In this document: piece after piece, positions 36,696-45,742 of the stretch
Numbering within the stretch: the stretch's first letter is position 1
Layout: every line of letters begins with the position of its first letter
NCBI GenBank assembly: GCA_030693535.1
Contig: JAUYAL010000046.1
Span: 84,807-148,806, forward strand
Reading direction: 5' to 3'
Length of the DNA: 64,000 nucleotides
Source of the DNA: Methylotenera sp.
GTDB lineage: Bacteria > Pseudomonadota > Gammaproteobacteria > Burkholderiales > Methylophilaceae
Program-made: the position numbers and the translations under genes
The notes under the pieces: generated by a model
The model's database searches: none
Told to the model about the DNA's origin: nothing
What the model saw: only the letters and a program-made list of their open reading frames with translations

Positions 36696-38099
36696 TTATC
36701 TAGGCACGTAAAAAACAGAGTTTTCCATTACTTCACTCTCACTACCAAGCTCTTCAATTTCAAACTGTATTGGATGAGTGCCGCTTCTGACTGAACCGTC
36801 ACGCATCTGTAAGCTAACCGCTACCAATCTCTCACTAGTAGCATCTACCGTAAACTCATTATTCGATATCAGCGATATCCCTTTTAATCCCTTTACTGAA
36901 ATATGATAGCTATGTGCGACCTCGGTCACATTGGTCACTTGCAGTTGATAGACATTTTCGACATATCCCTCTGGTGTGAGGCGGGACATCACACCACGAT
37001 CTCTAATAACATCCACTTTAAAAGACTCGCGCAAACTTAGCGATACCGCAAACCCAATGCATATTAGCAAGAGTAAGCCGCCATATATCAACACACGAGG
37101 GCGCAATATCTTCTTAAGAATCTCGTATTTAGACCAATGATTGCTCATACCATTTAAGGTAGAAAAGCGTATTAGGCCTCGTGGATACTGCACCTTATCC
37201 ATTACACTATCACAGGCGTCAATACACAGCCCACAGCTAATACATTCATATTGCAGGCCATCACGTATATCAATGCCAACAGGGCAAACCTGCACACAAA
37301 AACTGCAATCAATACAATCACCCAAGCCATTTTCCTTGGCGTTTACGCTGCGCGAACGACCGTTGCGTGGCTCGCCTCGCACTTCGTCATAGGTAACAAT
37401 TAAGGTGTCTTGATCAAACATTACACTTTGAAAACGTGCGTAGGGACACATATGTTTGCAGACCATTTCACGTAAAAAGCCGGCATTGCCATATGTTGCT
37501 AAGGCATAAAAACATATCCAAAATGTTTCCCACGGCCCCAAACTGAACTGCATAATGCCGTGAAATAACTCACGTATTGGTGCAAAGTAGCCAAGAAAGG
37601 TAAAGCCAGTACATATAGAGAAGCTAATCCACACCAAGTGTTTCAAGCTCTTTTTATATATGGTGTTGATACTTAACTTATTGTTATCCAACTTGATACG
37701 GGCGGCTCTATCCCCTTCAATCTTGCGTTCAATCCACAGAAATATCTTGGTATACACTGATTGCGGACATGAAAAACCACACCACAACCTTCCTGCAACC
37801 GTAGTAAGTAAAAATAAGGCTAAGGCAGAGATAATTAAGATTACAGCAAGGTATATTAGGTCTTGCGGATATAGTACCAACCCAAAAATATAGAATCTAT
37901 GAGTGTCTATATCCAACAAAACTGCCTGCCTTACCCCAAGCTGTAGCCACGGCAAACCATAGAACACAATTTGCGTAACCCAGACCATAATCCAACGCCA
38001 ATTAGTAAAATAGCCAGACGTGCTGCGCGGGTAAATCTTGTTTTGTGTCACATTGGTAATCGGTATGACTTTTTTAGGTGTTTTTTGTTGAATCGACAT
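36696..38099 (-). CDS. ccoG: Cytochrome oxidase accessory protein CcoG
   Basis: A 467-aa inner-membrane ferredoxin-like protein (FixG/RdxA family). It has several membrane helices, two four-Cys clusters (CIDCSFCVQVCPVGID and CISCGLCIDACD near 260-300), further conserved Cys (GFSCPQSVYTKIF, VCKHMCPYARFQS), and a C-terminal periplasmic Ig-like domain (about 360-465). CcoG reduces Cu(II) to Cu(I) for building the CuB centre of cbb3-type oxidase. No ccoNOQP genes lie beside it here. Confidence 0.93.
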   Translation of the reverse strand: MSIQQKTPKKVIPITNVTQNKIYPRSTSGYFTNWRWIMVWVTQIVFYGLPWLQLGVRQAVLLDIDTHRFYIFGLVLYPQDLIYLAVILIISALALFLLTTVAGRLWCGFSCPQSVYTKIFLWIERKIEGDRAARIKLDNNKLSINTIYKKSLKHLVWISFSICTGFTFLGYFAPIRELFHGIMQFSLGPWETFWICFYALATYGNAGFLREMVCKHMCPYARFQSVMFDQDTLIVTYDEVRGEPRNGRSRSVNAKENGLGDCIDCSFCVQVCPVGIDIRDGLQYECISCGLCIDACDSVMDKVQYPRGLIRFSTLNGMSNHWSKYEILKKILRPRVLIYGGLLLLICIGFAVSLSLRESFKVDVIRDRGVMSRLTPEGYVENVYQLQVTNVTEVAHSYHISVKGLKGISLISNNEFTVDATSERLVAVSLQMRDGSVRSGTHPIQFEIEELGSESEVMENSVFYVPR

Positions 38100-38169
38100 A
38101 TGAGTTCCTTGCTAACAATAGCGTTAATGACGGCTTGATCTTGTTCAATGAATTTTTGTCCTGCGCTGA

Positions 38170-38532
38170 CTAAAGCGGCGCCTTGAGTGGATGCGAATAG
38201 GACTTCTGGTAATACACTGTAAAAGTATTTAAGGTATTAAATGCGGCTTGTGCATCTTGCCCTGCTTTGAGCAAGAAACTATCAAAGCCGCACCTTGCCA
38301 AATAGTGACCGTAGCCTTTATCCCAACACTGACCAATGTATGCCAGCATGCCATGTGGAATTGCAACGCGCAGCATAGGCGTATGGCGCTGGATATACAG
38401 GCCATTTTGCAGTCGTAGAACTCTAAACTCGTCTTCGGTCAATTTTCCAGCAAGAAACCACTGCGTCTGATCCTTGAACTGAGCGACGCGCTGCCCCACC
38501 ATTTTCCGGTCTATCTCATCGTAGATATACAT
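38170..38532 (-). CDS. CysI N-terminus fused to DUF934 C-terminus (deletion chimera)
   Basis: A 120-aa open frame from the ATG at 38532 (GAAGGTGACG ribosome site). Residues 1 to about 80 match the start of the betaproteobacterial CysI-type sulfite reductase haemoprotein (MYIYDEIDRKMVGQRVAQFK, LTEDEFRVLRLQNGLYIQRH, PMLRVAIPHGML, then DKGYGHY), although about eight residues usual after IPYGLL are gone. The last 40 residues (LARCGFDSFLLKAGQDAQAA, FTVYYQ) match the end of DUF934, encoded by the gene that normally follows cysI. All sirohaem and iron-sulfur ligands of CysI are absent, so it cannot be a sulfite reductase. Whether the chimera is expressed is unknown. Confidence 0.75.
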   Translation of the reverse strand: MYIYDEIDRKMVGQRVAQFKDQTQWFLAGKLTEDEFRVLRLQNGLYIQRHTPMLRVAIPHGMLAYIGQCWDKGYGHYLARCGFDSFLLKAGQDAQAAFNTLNTFTVYYQKSYSHPLKAPL

Positions 38533-38682
38533 ATCGTCACCTTCATTTCTTTGGTCAATCAATGATTGCCAAACAAGTTTTTTCGTGACTAAGATTAATG
38601 GTTTACAAGAAAATAGAACAGAATCAGATACTCAAATAAAAAGCATATCAGATGAAAATAGATACGCTTATTTGAAAAGAAG

Positions 38683-40101
38683 TTATGTAGCTAGACCTCT
38701 AACAATAGCGCCTAGCGTTACCAGCGAGGCTTCAATACTTGCATCACAAATATGCCCATAATTTAAGCGAATATAATCAGTAAATCCTCTTTGCGCAGAA
38801 AATATAGGCCCGGGTGCAATGCTAATGCCATTGGCGAGCGCTAGATGGTGAATATCTAATGCATTAACACCATCAGGTAATTTTACCCATAAAAAATAAC
38901 CACCCTGCGGTATAGTCAAACGTGTACCTTCAGGAAAATGTCGTTCAATGGCAGCGACGAATTTAATCTGATTGACTAAAAGCGTATGACGTAAATTACG
39001 TAGGTGCTTGTCATAACCACCTTTTTGCAGATATTTTCCCAACGCCACCTGCGCCGGTACTGATGCTGAAAGCGTAGTGGTTAACTTCAGGCGCTGTATC
39101 GCTTTTGCATAGCGGCCAGGAGCAACCCAGCCGATGCGATAACCAGGCGCAAGGCATTTTGAAAATGAAGAGCAATGCATTACTAGACCTTCTGTATCAA
39201 AAGCTTTTGCAGGCGTGGGTCGTTTATCACCAAAATAGAGTTCTCCATACACATCATCTTCGATCAATGGCACTTGATATTTAGTCAACAACGCAACGAG
39301 TGCTTTCTTTTTTTCATCAGAAAGCAAGCTGCCTAATGGATTCTGAAAGTTCGTCATTAACCAACAAGCTTTGGGCTTATGACGCTGGATTGCTTTTTCC
39401 ATGGCGATAAGGTCAACGCCATCTCTGGGGTGGCTTGGCACCTCCACTGCCTGCAAGCCGATACGCTCAATTGATTGTAGCACCGCGTAGAAAGTTGGCG
39501 ACTCAATCAGCACTGTATCACCAGGTCGCGTAACAGCCATTAAGCAAAGGTTCAGCGCTTCAAGCGCACCATTTGTCACAATAATTTCATCCGTGGCAAT
39601 ATGTAAGCCATCTATCATGTAACGTAGCGCTATCTGGCGACGAAGATTTGGATCACCAGGACTTAGATTATCTACACTCGCCCAAGGATCCATAGTTTTT
39701 ACACTGGCAGCCATCGTGCGCGCCAGATTTGCTAAAGGAAATAATAAAGGACTTGGAAATGCTGAGCCTAAAGGCACAACATTTTTTGCACGTATCGATT
39801 CAAGTACCTCGAAAACAAGCTCGCTAACATCTACCTGCGTAAGTGATTCACTCTCCTGTAACATTGGCTCTGGAGAAGTCGGTATACTAACTACTCCACC
39901 TGTAACAAAATATCCAGAACGCTCACGCGCACTGATAATACCTTTAGCCTCTAGCAGGTAGTAAGCTTGAAATACTGTAGAGGGACTAACATTGTGGCTT
40001 GCACTGGCTTGACGCACTGAAGGAAGTTTATCTCCACGGCAAAGCACCCCTTCTTGAATGGACTGAGCTATAGCGTTGGCAAGTCGTTCGTAGAGCTTCA
40101 T
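38683..40101 (-). CDS. MocR-type PLP-dependent regulator
   Basis: About 472 aa: N-terminal GntR winged helix (about 1-70; GDKLPSVRQASASHNVSPST, VFQAYYLLEAKG) fused to a fold-type I aminotransferase-like domain with the PLP lysine in CSSFSKCLAPGYRIGWV (about residue 315). MocR proteins control vitamin B6, amine or amino-acid genes, often divergent neighbours; none is recognisable here because the island lies upstream. The ATG at 40101 is preferred; a GTG at 40125 would add eight residues. It could instead be a true aminotransferase. Confidence 0.88.
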   Translation of the reverse strand: MKLYERLANAIAQSIQEGVLCRGDKLPSVRQASASHNVSPSTVFQAYYLLEAKGIISARERSGYFVTGGVVSIPTSPEPMLQESESLTQVDVSELVFEVLESIRAKNVVPLGSAFPSPLLFPLANLARTMAASVKTMDPWASVDNLSPGDPNLRRQIALRYMIDGLHIATDEIIVTNGALEALNLCLMAVTRPGDTVLIESPTFYAVLQSIERIGLQAVEVPSHPRDGVDLIAMEKAIQRHKPKACWLMTNFQNPLGSLLSDEKKKALVALLTKYQVPLIEDDVYGELYFGDKRPTPAKAFDTEGLVMHCSSFSKCLAPGYRIGWVAPGRYAKAIQRLKLTTTLSASVPAQVALGKYLQKGGYDKHLRNLRHTLLVNQIKFVAAIERHFPEGTRLTIPQGGYFLWVKLPDGVNALDIHHLALANGISIAPGPIFSAQRGFTDYIRLNYGHICDASIEASLVTLGAIVRGLAT

Positions 40102-40125
40102 TGGGAAAGTGGCTGTTAATAACAC

Positions 40126-40570
40126 ATTATTCTGACACGAATCTAGCTGTAACTTAACTTTTTAAGCAGATAAGTATCACTATACTAGCCCAGCTTAAAT
40201 CCCGATTATTAATGAGCCTAATTAAGATTAGGTAGAATTGCTAAATTTTCATTTAAATTAGATTACTACTTACATAGAATGCAGTTGAATACAGTCGACT
40301 TAAAACACTATTAAATGTTACTTTAGGAACTCAATACCAGTCATTTGCTCATGATTGGCGACAGACAGTTATGGTCCTGATTCTGCCCTCAAATCATAAG
40401 ATTTCGATGACCGTTTTTGCTGATTGCTGAAGTAGCCGGGTGAAATCTAAACGGCAGCTTCATCTCGCATAGTCGACGTTAAGTGAAAGTTTTAAGTGCC
40501 TAAAGTGTAAAGGGTTGGGTAGGCTATCTTCATAAAAGTGCCCAGCTCTATCCCTTGAAGATATAAATGA
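40126..40570. other. Gene-free stretch between the MocR gene and the island end
   Basis: I see no credible coding frame in these 445 bp, only the presumed promoter of the MocR gene at the left end. Short non-coding fragments without clear repeats fill the rest, up to the tRNA-His terminator. Confidence 0.5.
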
Positions 40571-40604
40571 AAAAGGCTGAAACCATTACGGAATCAGCCT
40601 TTCT
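40571..40604 (-). terminator. Original tRNA-His terminator, now separated from its gene
   Basis: On the minus strand AAAGGCTGA (40602-40594) pairs with TCAGCCTTT (40580-40572), followed by T residues. It lies seven bases past the displaced tRNA-His 3' end at 40611, the spacing expected for a tRNA terminator. The island now divides it from the functional tRNA gene at 48534. Confidence 0.75.
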
Positions 40605-40610
40605 ATTTGC

Positions 40611-40659
40611 TGGGGTGGCTGATGGGGCTCGAACCCACGACAACAGGAATCACAATCCT
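40611..40659. repeat. Attachment site, displaced tRNA-His 3' end
   Basis: This copy is identical over 49 bp to 48534-48582, covering the tRNA from the encoded CCA to the anticodon arm. The sequence then departs (CTTGCAACTGAGC against GGACTCTACC), so no functional tRNA can be made from this copy. It marks the island end far from the integrase. Confidence 0.9.
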
Positions 40660-40715
40660 CTTGCAACTGAGCAAACCACCGCTACGCCAAGGTCTCGACT
40701 TAGTAGATATTCTGC

Positions 40716-40759
40716 TTGTCCTTACTCAAAAGGACAAAAATAGGACAAGATACTGTCCT
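40716..40759. promoter_or_regulatory. Putative integrase arm-type sites, left end
   Basis: AGGACAA occurs at 40731-40737 and 40742-40748, a period of 11 bp, with an inverted copy TTGTCCT at 40716-40722 and a partial inverted TGTCCT at 40754-40759. The same pair with the same period lies at the other end of the island. Role as integrase-binding sites is inferred. Confidence 0.6.
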
Positions 40760-40933
40760 CTAATTTCTTAACTGCGATGTGCAGTAAACTTCATTGTAGC
40801 TTAGTTAATCGTTGCCAGCCAGCTTCGGTCGTCACATATCATAAGTTTAAGAGTAGTCTTCAAACAATTTGTGATTGTATTTTCTAATATGGACATGTTG
40901 CGCTGAGCAACTCCCCATGATTAATCACTCGAC

Positions 40934-43462
40934 TTAAACTGGGACAGCTGTAATCGCTTGTATTCTATTTTGGATTGCTACATATAAGTCTGTGTCTACA
41001 GGAGGCGTTTTTATCGACACAATCAAGCTATAGCGTGCCAATGATTCATACTTTTCTAGCTTGCTCCTTGACCTCCACCACCCAAGCGCGGGATATACAA
41101 CAATGTAGCCTCTTTGAGCTAGTTGTGCAGCAGTACCCTTCCATATGTCTTGATGTAGTGAACCTCTATGTCTATTTGTCTCCCCTACGAGCCATTGAGC
41201 GTCTGTTGCATGAGCTGGTTGAATAGGTTCATCACCTTCATCTTCTTCTCTAGCTGCACTTATACGATGAATAAATTCATCTAGCGTTTCTGTTGGGCGA
41301 CGACAATCAAAGCGTAATCTGTGTGAGGGGTAGTAATACTTTGAAATCGAGCCTCTGTTTGATGGGTTTGGCTCAATAAAGTAAGAGAGTGTGACTTTCA
41401 TTTCAACTTCAATGTCCCCGAGCGCCTCGAGCTCCTCAACAGGCCATGGAATAGAGTGTAGGTTCATATCTTTTGATTTAATGTCACTGCCAACTTTATT
41501 GTAAGGTTGCAGAGTGTCTTCGACTACGAGGGTCAATGAGTTTGAAGCACTCCAGAGAGCTCTGTCCAAATTAGGTATACCCCAGCCACAGTGCCTTATC
41601 AAGCGGACATAGTCAGTTTTATTGGGGGCTGCATTCTGTCCCAGATACTCATCTCGCATAGCTGTAGTCCACTCTGCCGAATGAACAATCAAAGCCCTAA
41701 TAGTCTCAGGTCTGAGAGATGGGTAACTTGCCATAAGCTTTGCTGCCATAGATGAGCATTGAGCTGATGCCGCACTAGTTGCGTTTGTAGTCGTGAAGAG
41801 ACGTTCAAGATGGTTGTTGTGAGTTGTAAGCAAACTTAAGCTGCTAAAAGTGACTGCACTAATTGCATCTTTACCCGCATTACCACCCTCAAACACCACA
41901 TCAGGCTTCATAGGCCATGAGCTATTCCAAGTGCTTGATGTACTAGTCATAGGGCTGAGGCCACCATAGGGCGCGAGAGGCTCATAACCCTCTGCATCAT
42001 GCTCTGTAATATGGACTTTGTTCGTATAGGCCCCCACAGTTATAACGTTCCAAGCTTGACCGGGGTCATGGATTAAGTTGGTGCTTAGGTGGTGTGGATG
42101 CGTCATCCAAGCATTCTGATTAAGCATGTTTCCTGCTGATTGAACAAACAATCTAGGATTGTCACCATTGTTTGCTGCATCTGATGCCAAATTATCTAGC
42201 ATAGCCGACCAGCTTGAGGGCTTACCTCTATCACGATAATCATCTGAAGTTATTGATGAGTTAAACACACGCGGATTAAAAGGAGCCGTCACTTCAGGGC
42301 GTGTAACGGCTTCCGCGAAGAGATGAGCATGAAAGGTTGCTGTGCCAACATTTCCGCCTTCATTATCTAATAGCTTTACTGACTCTAATCTATGAGTCAT
42401 CGAGACTTGCATATCAGAATCAAGGGCTTCGGTTAAATCTCCATATAGCGCAATCCCAGCAAGCCCTGTGCCATGATTGGCTACGTCCTCCACCCCCCAT
42501 GCAGGATTAACTGTATGCATGTCATTAGTGCTAAGTAGTTGCTCTAGCAAGGGGTGACCTCTATTAACTCCACTATCGACAAGACAGACTCTAGGCGTAT
42601 GCTCATTATCATCTGGGAAAACTGTTCTTTCCAAGAGATGTGGTATCCAATCTTGCTGCTCCTCGACTGCCATTCCATCAAAAAAGTCGGCTGTGACTTT
42701 TGATTTACGGAGTTCGGCTACACAGTTCAATGTTCTAACTGACAGAGATAATTGTTCTTGCGAACCATACATCCAGACGACCACTCGCTCTGGAAAATCA
42801 GCGCGCTCCTCAAATACTTCACACCCTGAAGCTGTAGCAAGCTTGTTGAAATCTCGAACTATTGAATCTCGGTACTCCCCATGCCTACCACGAGCAGGCA
42901 ACCAAACTTCCCATGCAAATCTCACCGTTAGGTCATCTGGCAATAGCTCTGGGTCATCAGTCCATAAGGCCTTTAACTCTGCCACCCTAATCCTTTGAAT
43001 CGTATTAAGGAGGTTTTTGTGGTCGATTGGACTGTCGTTTTTGTTTTTCTTTTCTGCTAAGTAGTCTTGTATGTAACCTTCAAAATGCGAAAGCTTGCCA
43101 TCTGGAACAAAGACATTGGCTATAGATTGATTGCCTTGCCGGACAACGCTCAGCAACTCAATTCCTTTGCGCTCATCACTCAAGCTCTGAATGGCTAGTT
43201 CAACATCGGGTTGGCTTACAAACTGTATCTGAATACCTAGACCACCTTCTAGCTCAAGATTCTCTTGTGCTTCGCGAATGCCTGCTGTTTGTAGACTAAG
43301 TTCGGATAGTTGAGCACGAAGTGATAGCCCGTGTTCAGCTCTAGGTAAATCAGGTAGGACTAACCTTTTAGTCCTTGATTTGGAATGCGCAGTAAACGAC
43401 TTGGGTTCAGACGTGTTTGAGAGTAACAAATGCGGGCGTTTATCGTTTTCCTGAATAGCCAT
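40934..43462 (-). CDS. ietS: IetS-like S8 family antiphage protease
   Basis: An 842-aa subtilisin-family protease. Catalytic triad segments are CLVDSGVNRGHPL (Asp, about 295), NHGTGLAGIALYG (His, about 330) and NATSAASAQCSSMAAKL (Ser, about 563; the usual GTSxA begins with Ala here). About 280 N-terminal residues with a predicted regulatory role precede the catalytic domain, and a 200-residue beta-rich domain follows. There is no signal peptide, so it acts inside the cell. It overlaps the ATPase gene by 23 bp. This two-gene layout is that of the IetAS phage-defence system reported in the large survey of defence islands; the target protein is unknown. Confidence 0.85.
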   Translation of the reverse strand: MAIQENDKRPHLLLSNTSEPKSFTAHSKSRTKRLVLPDLPRAEHGLSLRAQLSELSLQTAGIREAQENLELEGGLGIQIQFVSQPDVELAIQSLSDERKGIELLSVVRQGNQSIANVFVPDGKLSHFEGYIQDYLAEKKNKNDSPIDHKNLLNTIQRIRVAELKALWTDDPELLPDDLTVRFAWEVWLPARGRHGEYRDSIVRDFNKLATASGCEVFEERADFPERVVVWMYGSQEQLSLSVRTLNCVAELRKSKVTADFFDGMAVEEQQDWIPHLLERTVFPDDNEHTPRVCLVDSGVNRGHPLLEQLLSTNDMHTVNPAWGVEDVANHGTGLAGIALYGDLTEALDSDMQVSMTHRLESVKLLDNEGGNVGTATFHAHLFAEAVTRPEVTAPFNPRVFNSSITSDDYRDRGKPSSWSAMLDNLASDAANNGDNPRLFVQSAGNMLNQNAWMTHPHHLSTNLIHDPGQAWNVITVGAYTNKVHITEHDAEGYEPLAPYGGLSPMTSTSSTWNSSWPMKPDVVFEGGNAGKDAISAVTFSSLSLLTTHNNHLERLFTTTNATSAASAQCSSMAAKLMASYPSLRPETIRALIVHSAEWTTAMRDEYLGQNAAPNKTDYVRLIRHCGWGIPNLDRALWSASNSLTLVVEDTLQPYNKVGSDIKSKDMNLHSIPWPVEELEALGDIEVEMKVTLSYFIEPNPSNRGSISKYYYPSHRLRFDCRRPTETLDEFIHRISAAREEDEGDEPIQPAHATDAQWLVGETNRHRGSLHQDIWKGTAAQLAQRGYIVVYPALGWWRSRSKLEKYESLARYSLIVSIKTPPVDTDLYVAIQNRIQAITAVPV

Positions 43463-44480
43463 TAAGTACGTGCTCGCTGTTATAGTTACCTTTGTTCAGT
43501 TTAGCACTAATACTTTTGCGCTCACGTAGCATTGATATGAGAACGCAATCATTTACTGCATTACCCTCATCATGCAGTATTGCCTCCTTGATTGACTCAT
43601 CAACAGCCCTACAAATCTCAGCGTAACTAAGTGACTCAGCCTCTAAGATGACTTGCTTCATTTTAAACCTTCTTGATTTGAACTTGCCCAGACGACGGCT
43701 AAGAAGCGCTTTTGTCTGCTCTGCATTAGGAAGGCTGTATTCTATGACATCATCAAATCGTCTAAACAGAGCGTAGTCCAGTATCTCAGGATGATTTGTT
43801 GCAGCAATTATTAGGCTGTTCGAGTGGTCATGCTCAATCATCTGTAAGAAGCTATTCAGTACCCTTCTTATTTCACCTACATCATTCGCTAAACCACGTT
43901 GCGAGCCAATAGCATCAAATTCGTCAAAGAAATACACACCTCGAACCTCAGTAATAGCGTCAAATACTTGTCTTAACTTGGATGCCGTTTCTCCCATGAA
44001 CTTCGTTATTAAGGCATCTAATCGAACAAGAAAAAGAGGTAAACCAAGTTCTCCAGCTAATGCAGATGCTGTCATGGTTTTGCCTGAGCCCGGTGGCCCT
44101 ACCAAAAGTAGCTTTCTTCTTGGAGATAGTCCATGCTCACGTATTTTAGTGAGAAGTCTCTGCTCCTTAATGATTCTATTTAGTTGCTCTTCAACTGTAA
44201 TATCCAGAACCATATCTACCCTTCGGATACTTGGATAGCTTACATTAAGCAGACTAGCGAGCTCTCCACGTGGTTTACTCAAATGTACTAGTTTGTTATC
44301 TAGACTACGTACAGATTTAGCTTTGGCATTATCAACTAACTCCCGTAGCTCTAATGCTAATTTACCATGGCCTAACTTTGCTTCATGAGCAGCAACTTGC
44401 ATTGCAATCGAGAAAAAGTGGGTGTCATCCCCACTAATATGGGACTTAAGCAGTGCCTTAATTTGGTCTGCACTAGCCAT
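43440..44480 (-). CDS. ietA: IetA-like AAA ATPase
   Basis: A 346-aa AAA+ protein: N-terminal helical part (1-90), Walker A LLLVGPPGSGKTMTASALAG near 130, Walker B GVYFFDEFDAIGS near 187, sensor 1 SLIIAATNHPEILD and arginine finger region LFRRFDDVIEY. The core is closest to the FtsH/spastin-type AAA branch. In IetAS the ATPase is paired with the S8 protease; it may sense infection and unfold or gate substrates (inference). A strong AGGAGAATTG ribosome site precedes the ATG. Confidence 0.87.
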   Translation of the reverse strand: MASADQIKALLKSHISGDDTHFFSIAMQVAAHEAKLGHGKLALELRELVDNAKAKSVRSLDNKLVHLSKPRGELASLLNVSYPSIRRVDMVLDITVEEQLNRIIKEQRLLTKIREHGLSPRRKLLLVGPPGSGKTMTASALAGELGLPLFLVRLDALITKFMGETASKLRQVFDAITEVRGVYFFDEFDAIGSQRGLANDVGEIRRVLNSFLQMIEHDHSNSLIIAATNHPEILDYALFRRFDDVIEYSLPNAEQTKALLSRRLGKFKSRRFKMKQVILEAESLSYAEICRAVDESIKEAILHDEGNAVNDCVLISMLRERKSISAKLNKGNYNSEHVLNGYSGKR

Positions 44481-44636
44481 TCAATTCTCCTAAGCAATAG
44501 GCATATTTTACATCACCAAGTCTTTCGTGTGGGATTTTAAATACGTCTACGGTATGGGCAATGCGGAGGAGCTACAAGAGCCCGAACTACACGGGAGATT
44601 GGAGTAAGTTGCCAATCGTTAATTCATAACAATCTA

Positions 44637-45602
44637 TTATTCTTCATCTTTTATCTTACCCATCTTATAACTACAGTAGCTGCATAAACCCTCTAGCTCT
44701 TGCTCTTCTGGTGTCAAGAGTGTTTCGCAATACTCACATTCCGTGTATTGCATTTCCTCATGACAGGCAATGCAGCAGTTTACTTCAGTTACGAATGTGT
44801 TCTTATGACATGAATAACAGTTGTGAACTGGAGGCTCGCCTCCGTCTTTCATTGAAAGATAAGCCTCGGTTGAATAACAATCTTCAGTAGCAGGCTCAAT
44901 AAGGTCGTCATATTCAGAAGCTTGACCACATGATTTGCACTCAAAAATAATATCTGATAAATCGTCATCTGGATTAGCGGGCATAAGTAACAAAGAGTCG
45001 CAATCTTTGCATCGAAAGTGTTTAGATACGTCTTCGATAATAGTTGAAGTCCAGTTAACTTTTCCCATACCACTAGAACACTCAGCAAGTTCCTTGTTGT
45101 ATACAGTAGATACATCAAGCAGGGTGTTCCAAGTATCTTTACCTAGCAACTCAAGGGGGTCACGCTTAAGCTCTAAAGTTATGAAGTCACGTATTACGAT
45201 GAAGCAGTCTGATAGTAACTCCCTAAGGCGTGAGCTAGGAACTGTAGTGTAGTAATGCTCAATATCGTTCCGTAACTTTATAACCTCATCTACCTTCAGC
45301 CAGTCAGCTGAAACACCTAGTGAATTGAAGTGACCTTTTATTTCAAATACATCAACAGTTTTCTTGCCTGAACCTTGGAAAGTAACTTTTCCACTAGGGT
45401 CTATAACAGGTTTAATGTTCTGCTTGATGAAAACTTCGTTTGAATCAACGGGCGATAGTTCTCTGAGGCGCTCCTTAAATATAAGCAGTATTCCAGCAGA
45501 CAAGTTGCGGACAGCAGAGAGAGCCCTACGAGGGTCTGTTGAGAGGTAGTCTTCCACTCCTACTTGAATAGAAGAGACCGCGTTAGTAAGTATAGTATCC
45601 AT
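44637..45602 (-). CDS. Putative HEPN protein with zinc-ribbon tail
   Basis: A 321-aa cytoplasmic protein I cannot place in a named family. The first 160 residues are helical, and [20 protein letters not shown] near residue 113 fits the HEPN RX4H motif (RNDIEH), the catalytic mark of many RNase toxins and DUF4145-like domains. From residue 197 there are six CxxC pairs (CKDC, CKSC, CYSC, CIAC, CEYC, CSYC), enough for three zinc ribbons. There is no Shine-Dalgarno; a palindrome spans the start codon. It lies 157 bp upstream of ietA. A defence or RNA-binding role is inferred. Confidence 0.65.
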   Translation of the reverse strand: MDTILTNAVSSIQVGVEDYLSTDPRRALSAVRNLSAGILLIFKERLRELSPVDSNEVFIKQNIKPVIDPSGKVTFQGSGKKTVDVFEIKGHFNSLGVSADWLKVDEVIKLRNDIEHYYTTVPSSRLRELLSDCFIVIRDFITLELKRDPLELLGKDTWNTLLDVSTVYNKELAECSSGMGKVNWTSTIIEDVSKHFRCKDCDSLLLMPANPDDDLSDIIFECKSCGQASEYDDLIEPATEDCYSTEAYLSMKDGGEPPVHNCYSCHKNTFVTEVNCCIACHEEMQYTECEYCETLLTPEEQELEGLCSYCSYKMGKIKDEE

Positions 45603-45609
45603 AGATACT
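45594..45609. promoter_or_regulatory. Palindrome over the start codon of the putative HEPN gene
   Basis: AGTATC and GATACT flank CATA, which contains the reverse complement of the ATG (45600-45602). A TATAGT hexamer lies just upstream of the start on the minus strand, and no ribosome site is seen, so the transcript may be leaderless and the palindrome an operator. Inferred only. Confidence 0.4.
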
Positions 45610-45742
45610 AACTATATCAGATGATTAGAAAAATACCGTGTGTTACTAACTGTAGCTCGCTGCATTCCCTGACTACGAAATAAGACATATATTGGCGTAG
45701 CTTGTGGGCAAGCTTCTTAATAATTACTGATATGCTTGACTA

